Assembly (NCBI GenBank): GCA_012845835.1
Contig: JABAKD010000026.1
Span: forward strand, 7,396,493 to 7,460,492
DNA length: 64,000 bases
Reading direction: 5' to 3'
Origin: Undaria pinnatifida
Taxonomy: Eukaryota > Sar > Phaeophyceae > Laminariales > Alariaceae
Part shown: one piece after another, positions 46,201 through 58,200 of the stretch
Layout of the letters: the number at the start of each line of letters is the position of its first letter
Numbering within the stretch: position 1 is the first letter of the stretch
The notes under the pieces: generated by a model
Told to the model about the DNA's origin: nothing
The model's database searches: none
What the model saw: only the letters and a program-made list of their open reading frames with translations
Position numbers and translations under genes: made by a program

Positions 46201-49200
46201 ATCCGCGTACGTCACCAGAAAACTTCGATGGGAGCCACCCGCACAATCAAACACGGCAGAATTTTCAACCAGTGGGTGGTCGCCGCAGCCATCGAGACCC
46301 CAGCAGTTGCTAACCAGCTCGTGAAATTCCCGGGGCGTGGGAATGCCGAAGCTTAGATTGGCGTGATGTTCGATGAAGTCTTCTTCTGTCACCTATGTGT
46401 GTGTCGTACGTCGTTTTTGCGTCGCACTTAAAGAGGGAAGATGTCATATGAATGTCAGAACATGTCATAACATGTCATAACATGTCATAACATGTCATAA
46501 CATGTCATAAGATACCATAATATGTCGTAAGATGTCATAAGATGTCATCAGATGTCATAAGATGCCATAATATGTCATAAGACGTCATAATATTCATAAG
46601 ATGTCATAACATGTCATAACATGTCATAATATGTCATGAGACGTCATAAGATGTCATCAACAGCGAGTTATGTCGCGAATACAAGGTGGAGGAGAGGGTT
46701 GTGGGATCTGTCAGCACCTTAATAGTGGGGCAGGGAGTCTTACATGCCTGAGCGTGGGGTCTCCTACGCGTGAGGGGGCGGTCAGTTTACTACGGTACCG
46801 TTGCAAGGTTTGGCATACAAAAGTGATGTTCGGTAAAGCCTTCCTCCGTCACTTGTGTAGTGTAGGTGGCGTCAATAAAAGGGCGATGCGGTCGTTCTTA
46901 AACCTTAAAATGGGGAGGGTCAGGGGTGTGAGATCTATCGGCACCTCAACACTCCACAACGGGAGTCTCCTGAGCGTCAGGGGGCGATCGGTGTTAGGGC
47001 TAAGGTTGCGATATGGGTGGCGCTTTTAGAGCATTCTAAATCAGCGGTTTAGAACCAATAGCGCGAGCGAGTGGCTGCCCTATTGCATTGTAGGTCTAAC
47101 TATGTTGTGTGTTCTTGTTTCGCGAAATACGCCTCCTTTGTTTTTCTTTTTGTTTTCGCAGCTCGGAACGAACAAGGCGGTATCCCCCCTCCTAACGTTG
47201 GAAAACAAAATACTGCGCACAACATATATATCCGTGGCGCACTGGAACGCAATACTTGGGTGGAGTCGTGCTGATTGGTTTCATCTCCTCGCCGAAACGG
47301 CAACGCTCACCACCCCATCTCTTTCTGTCCGTATACTTGCGGCCACAATACTTACGCTAAATTATCTGCGCATACAGAAGGCGTGCTCTAGTAATACATG
47401 TAGTTTTGGCGCTGAGGATCAGTTTCTTATGTAGTCGCCACCATAGAGCACAGACCACCATAGTGCCTATTTCGTGGGATATCTGAATACCACCCAACTC
47501 TGACCGGTCTCAGTTCTTGTTCGTCTTAAGAAAACGAGCCTCAGCTACATACGCTCATGCTTACTAGACTGGGATGCTCCTGTGACACTATTGAGACTGG
47601 GATGCTCCGGGCGTCGCGTCAGTACATTAGGAAGGGCGAACGCGATGTATGGAATCCGTCATACAACTCAAATAATGTGTGGGGCCGTGATTAATGAAAT
47701 CTTCCCTGCACTTCTAACATGTGCGAGAACATTGTTAGTTAACAGCGTGAAATCCGTTGTGTACGTCGAACATGCGTGGGTTAACGAGGGCTCTCTCACC
47801 CTGCCTTCCCCAGCCCCTTCCGAGAGGAAGGTGTCTAGCAGCTCCTTGCGCACTTCGTCAACCGTAGCGTGCCCTCTTAGCACCGCGGGGTGTCTCGAGG
47901 CCACAAACCTAGCCTCCCCGGACAGGTGCGACAACAAGTTTGGGGAGGTTTTCGGGGATGAATTCGAGATGTTGGGGTCGCAGACAGAGTGAAGGCCTCC
48001 TATTCATACTCTCCTTGCTTCATCCTCAACACATAGGTTACCGCAGCGGCCTTTACCACTATTAATAGCACGATGTGACTGCGAGAACATCCTTACCTCG
48101 GGTGGTCTTGCAGGATTGCTGAAATCCGTAGCAGGGAAAGAAGCGTTATTGACGCAGACAAACTGGCGTCTATGTATTCATCTCAGCTGGCGCCTCACCC
48201 CCTTCGATCGGTAGTAGACAGCAAGGGGACGCTCACAGGGACCAAAAAAACTGGTGACACTCCCTTTATTTTTGCAACCCTCTCACCTTTGCACCACAGT
48301 CTCAGCGGAAACACTTCCCTCTCCCCTTGTGTCCATCTTGGCGAACGCTAACCGCACCAATCCCAACCTCTCCCCGCTCAGCGGGGACCTAATCGCGTCC
48401 AACAGCATTCGCCACGAAGCTACGCCGCTTGCGTCACCGCCCCCGCTGCCCCCCGTCTCTAGGTGGATGAAGAGGGCGCGTACCTCGGAGGCGGTTAATC
48501 CGGCCCTTGAAGACGATAACGCCGCTTTGAACTCCCTAAGGGACAAGCACCCGTCATTGTCCCTGTCGAGGGAGGTGGGGGAGGGGTGAAACTCTCGTTC
48601 ATCGAGTGCGAAAAACGACCAAAATACGATTTGAGATCGTCAACGACATATTCCGCGTTTCTATCCAGGCGGGTGATCCAGCCTGATCCAGCCCATAAAA
48701 ACGATACAGCCTCTTTGAGCTCCCTGGAGGTTAGGCATTCCTAAGATCATGAAATCATCATCCTCCCTATTAACGCGGGTGGGTAACACGCTCGATCAAT
48801 AAATATGCGATGTTATGATCTGATGCTGTTGGTAGTTTAGCACTACCCACTAGACTAAGGAGCCAGCCAATAAGCATTCCATGCTATCTGATGTTGTTGG
48901 TATAATGGCACTGTCCACTAGACCACATAGTTATGTGACTATGTGATTTAGTGGGTAGTGTAATATAGCCAACAAACGGTATACCAGGTATTTTTTATTT
49001 CGTCTCTGCAGCCAACAGACGAGATACCAACGCTACTTGTGCTTCTGGTAAATCATGTGCAAGGTGGGGGTTTCAGTTAGTCGCCCGAGCGACTCTGTAC
49101 TTGCAGGCAAGAAGACCTCAGGCGATTTTTTGCGTGGCGCAGCGTAGAGAGTCACGCCATTGCAGATTCATATCGAAAAATTAAAACAGCACGAAAGGTT

Positions 49201-52200
49201 AAGGCCGCTAAGAAGCACGGGGGTGCGAGTGACTCCGAGCCACTGAAAAAAATAGGCCCCAAAAAATTACCCTTGTGGTACCGCAGCCACGGTCCAACGC
49301 GAAAAAAAGGTTAACCTTTTCCTGGTACTTTCCGGCCAAAACCTGCAGCTTACCTGTCCCCATCTATCAATGCCCGACGTAACCCCGACAGCCCCCACGC
49401 CGCTCCCTGCCCCTTTATTTCCGCCCCCAGTTTTCGAAGTATCGCTCCAATGCCTGCGGTAGGCACCCGCATACGATCTCGCGCCCCCCTCGCCCCGCCG
49501 CCCATCGCCGTCCTCGCCTCCCTGTTGTTGAACTCCGCAGTCCCAGGTAGGACACCTGGAGGTGCCGAAGTTCTGGCCTTTGAGTACGTTCTTCGGGTCG
49601 TCGTAGGGTCGTAGTCCCCCCTGAGGCGCGTGGTTGCGCCGGCGATGGGTTGACGGGCGGTAGCGGCGGAGATGGCGGAGGAAGCCGCCGCCGGACCTAA
49701 CCCCCAGCAAGCTTGGAGTTGTAGAGAGAAGTAGGAGTCGGAGGGAGTTGCGGCGGAGACATCCGCGTAGTAGGATTCGAAGTCCTAGGGAAAGGGGTTG
49801 CCGGGGAGCAGAGGGAGGCTAGTGTTTTTGGTTGTTGTTGTTGTTGTTGTTGTTTTTCGTTATTGTTTTTGCCCTCTGACAATATGCAGCATGTTAAAAG
49901 TCGGTGGGATTCAACGAACCCGAAAACCCAATTTTTGTTAGTTATATAGCGCTGCCCACTAGACCACTTAGTCACCTACAACAATTTGTTGTAGGTGACT
50001 AAGTGGTCTAGTGGGCAGCGCTATATAACTAACAAAAATTGGGTTTTCGGGTTCGTTGAATCCCACCGATTTTTGTTAGTTATATAGCGCTGCCCACTAG
50101 ACCACTTAGTCACCTACAACAATTTGTTGTAGGTGACTAAGTGGTCTAGTGGGCAGCGCTATATAACTAACAAAAATAGGGTTTTCGGGTTCGTTGAATC
50201 CCACCGACTTCATGTTTGTCTTTTACGAGCGTGCTCGCTGGAAGACACTATGAATAGTCATGATAGTGTATTCCTAGAAACTAGTCTCGTGGGGAGGGAT
50301 GAGATGCCTCGGAATTGGTTAAAAGTCGGTGGGATCCAACGAACCCGAAAATATTTTTTTTGCTAGTTACATGGTGATATCCACTGGACCACTTTGTCAC
50401 GCGACTTCGTGGTCTAATGGACAACTAAATAACTAACAGCTTCAACGTCGATCACTACAGCAGTGGCCCCTCTATAGCAAACACCGGTTAGTGCACTATA
50501 GAGGGCAATACCGGCACTATGGCGGCAACCGGCACTACTCCGCATACTGCCACTACTAGTTGACCCCATGCGTGACAAGAAATTTCACAGGCACTACAGA
50601 GCGAATCCGGCCCTACTCGACCGGCATTATAGAGGGAAAGGCACTGCTGTACTCAGTTGAGGATCTCCGTCAGTCGGAAATGTTTGGGATCAAAAATCAA
50701 AAAGTGTGAACCTACCGTGGCGTGCCGGTTCGTTAGCCTACCTTCCACGTGACGAGGCCTTCGGTCGTTGTCATCGCGTCCATAAATTCCTTCTGCACGT
50801 CCTGGAATAACAGGAGCAGCAGACGGCAGCGGTTGGAAAAGTGTTTCGTGCGCTTTGCTTTACGTAGTTTCATCACATGCGCGCTATAAGCCGCACGGCG
50901 TAGTCTGGAGTATTTGGTGCCACATGAGTGTATCCTTCGGACGAAATACGCTGCACAAGTCAGTAATTACGAGGTACCGTCGCAAGGCATGGCATGTATG
51001 GAAATCAGCTCGATAAAATAACCGTACTTGTCTGTAACCATGAGCATTTGTCCTTTCGACTCCATACATACTGGATTATCCGACCGGCTCCGCGAATCCC
51101 AATATAAAAAAAAAAAATAATAGTTACCCACTCCTCCCCGAACAAGACTATTAATAATAATTATATTAATAACCGACCCCCAACCATTTTATTATATATG
51201 ACTACTTCGTATTGCCTTTGCCTTGCTACAACGTGTTAGCATGTACGCAAAAAAAATGGCACATCGCACCGAACACCACCACTCGCACCCAATTCACTCT
51301 CCTTCCCCGTGTGTACTACTTTTTACAATTCGAAGTACACCTGGTGCGTTCGATAGTATATCGGTGGTCACTAATAATGGCACGTGCGCTTTTACCTGAG
51401 GAGCCCGACGAGCGGCAATCACGTCCGGGTGGGCTTCCGGGTCGAAGTGAAACACCACGTCTCCTGACGTCGCTGCTGAAGCCGGAGCGTCCCCCCCTCC
51501 CCTCAGCCTCGCGAACACCGTCCGGACAAGGGAAAGCCGAGGGTCCGTCAGGCGGCCGCGGATGGCCTCGAGCGCCACCTCCACGGGTATCTATAGTATT
51601 AGCAGCCGGGCATGGACATGGACATGGACATGTTTGTGCAGTAGTATAATTTAACTCACTCTTTCGGACAAGGACGTGTTTATACTGTAGTACTGTGCGT
51701 TGGTGGTTGCGGGGGATAAACTACTTGGAACAAGTGTTACCTAGCCAGACAACGACATGTTTGTGGCAACTTAACCGTCTGCGGAAGGTATGCGTTGCTG
51801 TTGTTGTTGGTTCGAACGTAAACGTAAGCTGTGCGCTGCTAATTTGTGCGGTTCATCAGGCGTGTTGCAAGCGCTTCGCGACAATGGTGTGGATAGACAG
51901 CGGTATCTACAGCAACCTAGTTAAGACTGCATTATCTGCCGGCCAAGTCGTGTAGTTCCCTTATGCCAGTATATATCAAACTTTAGGATACACTCGCGCA
52001 TTGTTGTACACCTACAGCGATATACATATCCTAAGGCCACATGTCCCTTTCCCCCCCCCGGTTCTTGCCTTCAATTTTTATCGCGCATAGGGTTCAGCAA
52101 TCCCACTGCTCATCGATTTTTCATTGAGTGTTGCTAACTCACCTTCTCCCGCTTTCCGCAAGTCAAATTGTTTGTGCACAAGAAAAAGTCCCAACGAATT

Positions 52201-55200
52201 TATGCGAGTATGTATTCGGCGGGGCTCGAACTCACGAAACTGACCTATACCAGGCTCAAGGATAACCTAATACGCCACCGGCGGGGCGACCGGTATGCAC
52301 CATAGCGAGACCAATATATCGTCCCGATCACATGTAGCAATCGATTATTGTTACCAGCAGTTTTTTTTTCCACCTACAGGGTGCATCATGAGGTTCAGCG
52401 TTGATCACTCACGAACACTATCCGAAAGTTTAGGAGAAAACACACACATATGGAAACCCACAAACGAGAAAATCTACGCGTAAACTCCCCCTCCCTTCCG
52501 TTCCTAAGCGGTCAAGAAGCCCACCCTACCCTCCCACTGCTAATTCCGTCTTCCTCGCGCACGGAAATTAGTTGATGTCTTGAACTACTATGACTTGAGT
52601 ACATACCCCTATGTACGTTGTTTGATACCGTTTATCGACGCACCTCGACACCAAAAGGGTGCGACTTGTACTCGGAAGCACGTTTATTGTGTACTCGCAC
52701 GTCAACGGTTTTGCGATTTCTAATCTCTGCTGGCTTGGCTGTGTCGTTTGGTTCGACGCCGAATCATAATAAATGTCTTGAATTAGTATGAATTCGGAAG
52801 TATTTTTATTGTGTACTCACACGTCAACGTTTTTGCGATTTCTAGCCTCTGTTGGGTTGGCTGCGTCGTCTGGCTCGACGCCGGAAAATAATGCAAGTCT
52901 TGAATGAATATGGATGAGCATGAACGAGTGAAACTCTTACGGGGGAACACATACTAAAAACAACATAGTAAAAACAACATAGTAATAACATAGTAATAAC
53001 ATAGTAATAACATAGTAATAACATAGTAATAACATAGTCATAACATAGTCATAACATATTAGTCTAATGACATAGTAATAACATATTAGTCTAATGACAT
53101 AGTAATAACATAGCAATAACATAGTAAATAACATAGTAATAACATAGTAATAACATAGTAATAACATATTAGTCTAATAACATAGTAATAACATAGTAAT
53201 AACATAGTAATAACATAGTAATAACATAGTCATAACATATTAGTCTAATGACATAGTAATAACATATTAGTCTAATGACATAGTAATAACATATTAGTCT
53301 AATGACATAGTAATAACATAGCAATAACATAGTAATAACATAGTAATAACATAGTAATAACATATTAGTCTAATGACATAGTAATAACATAGTAATAACA
53401 TAGTAATAACATAGTAATAACATAGTAATAACATAGTCATAACATATTAGTCTAATGACATAGTAACAACTATTAGTCTAATGACATAGTAATAACATAG
53501 CAATAACATAGTAATAACATAGTAATAACATAGTAATAACATAGTAATAACATAATAACATAGTAATAACATAGTAATAACATACTAGTCTAATGACATA
53601 GTAATAACATAGCAATAACATAGCAATAACATAGTAATGACATAGTAATAACATAGTAGTAACATAGTAATCGGGAGCAAATATGGCTAGTAAAAACAGT
53701 GGACTACTTACGAGTACCTGGTAGTATATAGGGCTTAGGGTATATCGCGGGTCCTGATTACTACGTATGCTCCTCCGTAACGGTATTAAGAGGGCGGTGA
53801 ACGTGTCGGGCGGGGGACGGGTGTTAGCAGTAATCCAACGTTGACGCCTGAAGCACAATAAGACGACAGCTACGCACGGTATCAGTAGGGGGGATGTTTC
53901 GACGATGTTACCAGGTTGTCACCGCTCTCACGAGTGACTCTCTACCTAACCCTAACCCAAACTACTATAGGTCACGCGCGCGAGTAACACTGAACCACTG
54001 CGAGAAAAAACAAACAAATTAGAGCCCTACCACAGCCTTGGTCATGAAAAGAAGAGAAAAAAAATTGTCGTCGCCGCCAAAGGTCAGGAGACATGGCAAG
54101 CGATGGAGAACGCGCGCTGCAAAGGGTGCTGGGCCGTATTATCGCCCTCATGCATGGAAACCATTGGACTATTTCACCCCCCCCCCCCCGCCACGGCTAT
54201 TACGCTACGTGGCAGGTACTTGGAACTACCGTAGTATACACACCTCGCCGCGACCGCCATCGTCGAGGCGGACGAAAATATTGGACAGGTCTCTGTCGGT
54301 CAGGCCACAGCCTATCTCGGACAATGCCTCCTTGAAACCCCCGATCGAAATGAGTGGATCGCTCTCCTTTCCACCGCCAATATCGCCACCGCCATTATTG
54401 TCGCCGGTTGCCACATCTTTATGAGCGTCGACAGCCGCAAGGCGGGAAGACGAACAAGCTGGAGAGCGGGAGTACCCTAGCGAACGAAGGCGCCGGGAGA
54501 GGGAGAAGAATCCGGCGAGTCCGCGCAGAGCTAGCCGCTTGCGGGCGGCGTCGAGGACACTGTTTTTTCGGGGCAGTGAGGGTGGGCAGAGATGGCTCCA
54601 GGGCTAAGCAGGTTTTCATTGTGCCTTTGGCGTGGGGGGTCCATTGGAAGCGAATCACGCAAAGGTTCTTCTCGCGTACAATATTATTACAGGAGATCCA
54701 TTGTTATTTAACAGGGGTGATTTAATGCCTATGGGGTCATAACTCTTGTCAATTCTTCGTCGATGACGGTAAACGGTAGCTTGGATTGTTCGCATAGGCC
54801 TTACGGTCACGGAAAAAAAATATATATATATATGATCTGGCCGAGATAGTGCGAAAACGATGAGAAAATTCCGGTGAATTTTTTGCAACAATATATGGTG
54901 ATGATGATGATACTAAGGCATTTACACCTGATAACAATGGATCTCCGTAATATGTGTTAGCCCTTGAACCCATTGGGGATTCAGTGTATCTTGATTATAG
55001 TATGGGAAACATCACGAATAAAACTGCCGATTGCAGCATGCCTTCATCCTTCATCCTTCATTTTTTTTTTCATTCACACGAAGAAACCCGGGCCGCTAGA
55101 TTAGCCGACGAAAGTTTTCCAGTCGACCTCCAATGCAATTACCTGTATGACACGCGCACAGCTTGCACTGCCGTGCGTTGCGCATGCTCGCGCCATGATG

Positions 55201-58200
55201 AGACGGCGTCAATACTTTGTTTTTTCGCTGTATAATATGTACATGGGTCCCAAAAGAGCTGAGAAAAAAATGCAGACACGCGTCTCTGGGGACAAGCTCC
55301 TTGCGATTAGCGGCCTGCCACCAAGTTTGAGACATATTTTATAAAAAATATTTCAAGGACGTCAGCCGTGAGTTCGACGAATTTCAGGTCAATACTCATT
55401 TTTGCGAGCTGTGTTGTTGGTACTTGTAATATACTATATGGATGAGTTTTTATTGGGAGGGGGCATATTAATTCCCACTGACTGAGGAGGGCTTCTCAGC
55501 CGACGAAGTACCTTACAATACCGACGAAGTACCTTACAATACCGACGAAGTACCTTACAATACCGACGAAGTACCTTACAATACCGACGAAGTACCTTAC
55601 AATACCGACGAAGTACCTTACAATACCGACGAAGTACCTTACAATACCGACGAAGTACCTTACAATACCGACGAAGTACCTTACAATACCGACGAAGTAC
55701 CTTACAATACCGACGAAGTACCTTACAATACCGACGAAGTACCTTACAATACCGACGAAGTACCTTACAATACCGACGAAGTACCTTACAATACCGACGA
55801 AGTACCTTACAATACCGACGAAGTACCTTACAATACCGACGGAGTACCTTACAATACCGACGAAGTACCTTACAATACCGACGAAGTACCTTACAATACC
55901 GACGAAGTACCTTACAATACCGACGAAGTACCTTACAATACCGACGAAGTACCTTACAATACCGACGAAGTACCTTACAATACCGACGAAGTACCTTACA
56001 ATACCGACGAAGTACCTTACAATACCGACGAAGTACCTTACAATACCGACGAAGTACCTTACAATACCGACGAAGTACCTTACAATACCGACGAAGTACC
56101 TTACAATACCGACGAAGTACCTTACAATACCGACGAAGTACCTTACAATACCGACGGAGTACCTTACAATACCGACGGAGTACCTTACAATACCGACGAA
56201 GTATCTTGCTTAAATTGCGATATTTATTGCTCGTGGTATATCTATTATTAGGCTATGTATGGTGATGTTCGTCGGATATCAATGCGCTTTCACTTTTCCT
56301 GCAGCATTATTTTCCGCTGGCACCGATAATTCAATGCAAGCATTGGGTTAGATGAGACCTCCTGCCCCGGTTTGATGGCCCTACCCAAACTTCGTGTTGT
56401 TCCTCGTTAGACCCCTACCTTCCGCGCCCTGCGTGGTCTCCACCCAATATTTTTTATTTTGCAACCTGTTAGGCGTGCTTCGCTGCGAACGCTGAGAAAT
56501 CTGTTTCAATCTGAGTTTATCAAAAAGTCTGACCTTCGTTGAGATAAAGAGCCCGCTAGGCGACGATAGCATGGATAGGGGTTGGCTCATCCCACGATGG
56601 GGATTGCATGTTTCAATACATTTTTCAATTCCCAAACGCTTCAGATAACGTTACGGTTGAGCTCCTCAAGCATGGAGCTCTCGGTTAGCACGATACTTTC
56701 ACTAGTAATGTAATTCCTTTATTGTTGTTATTGATAAGGCTATTGCGTGTTAATAGGGCTATTGTGTGTTAATAGGGCTATTGTGTGTTAATAGGGCTAT
56801 TGTGTGTTAATAGGGCTATTTTGTGTTAATAGGGCTATTGTGTGTTAATAGGGCTATTGCGTGTTAATAGGGCTATTGTGTGTTAATAGGGCTATTGTGT
56901 GTTAATAGGGCTATTGTGTGTTAATAGGGCTATTGTGTGTTAATAGGGCTATTGTGTGTTAATAGGGCTATTGTGTGTTAATAGGGCTATTGTGTGTTAA
57001 TAGGGCTATTGTGTGCTAATAGGCCTACAACATAGAAACGTTGGTCGGGTTGCGCGAACGAATGCCTTTGAAGTCATATCTCGGGTGATGATGGTGATGG
57101 TGATGGTGATGGTGATGGTGATGGTGATAGTGATGATGAGATATTGAGCTCCTCATGCTAGAAGAGCCCAGAAGCTTCTGCTTCACCCCTATTTAAATAG
57201 CGTGGGATGACTCTGAGGAGAGTCAGAACATTTACGCACCACCCCCGTGTTAGCACGCTAGCACGTGCCAGTGTCAACATCGAATCATCCCACGACAGTG
57301 GTGCAGCAGATTCATTTTTTTTTCTGAGCTCCTAGCGTGAGGAAGATCTCAATATCAACATCATCCATCATCGTCATCATTAACATCAACATCCATCATC
57401 ACCCGAAACACGACTTGGAAGGCATTCGCTCAATCAACCCGACCAACATTTCTATGCGCTGGTAGTAGTAACAATTACAGTCCTAAAACAAGTACACTCG
57501 TACAATTATCGTACTAACCGCTAGTTCCACACTTGTGGATTTTAAGTTGAAGTTGAAGTTGAAGTTGAAGTTGAAGTTGAAGTTGAAGTTGAAGTTGAAG
57601 TTGAAGTTGAAGTTGAAGTTTGAAGCAGTTCAGAAACATTGCTTAACTCCAAAAATGCAAATCCTACCGTTACTACACAGTGGGATGACTCATGAGCCTA
57701 GCTTTCCAGTTCTACAAGGGCTAAATCTCACCTTCGTAAGCCATGGTCAAGGTTACGGCTAAATCCTTCCCCGCACCCGCCAATTCCACCGCCGCCACAG
57801 CCATCGCCACCCGAAGGACCCAGCCTTGCCACTCTCATGTCGTCAGCTGAGGGGGGGTACCCTCTCCGATGAGGGTGAAGACTACTACCATGCGAGGCAG
57901 CACTCCGTTCTTGGTTTCGCCGGTTTGAATCCAGTACAGCTCTTGAAGAAGAACCCGCTAACAGCGAGTGGGTTTCGAGGACGCGGACGTGGACAGCTTG
58001 CACCCCTCTCGAGGCCAGCTGCCGGCGGATATGTTGCGCTTGCGACTTTGACAAGAGCACGTCGTCAACGTTACCGGCTCCGGCTCCGGCTTCTTCTTCG
58101 TTTTTTCTTCCGCAAGCACTGAAAACCGTTTCAGAATTTTGTAGTGACACCTCCTCGACGGAGACCGATCCGCTAGCGTGCGTGGCGACAACCTTGATAG

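Noticed and set aside
49267-49710. Minus-strand frame in another phase over exon h
   Set aside because: The phase giving ESYYADVSA and CWGLG fits EF4 and both neighbours; the other phase has no family similarity.
52842-53858. Minus-strand frames LLCYYYVITM repeated, like a membrane protein
   Set aside because: Translation of a 10-bp minisatellite; no start context and no family.
55499-56208. CRISPR-like array
   Set aside because: The units are contiguous with no spacers and the context is eukaryotic.
57535-57762. Lys-Leu repeat protein
   Set aside because: An AAGTTG microsatellite in an intron.
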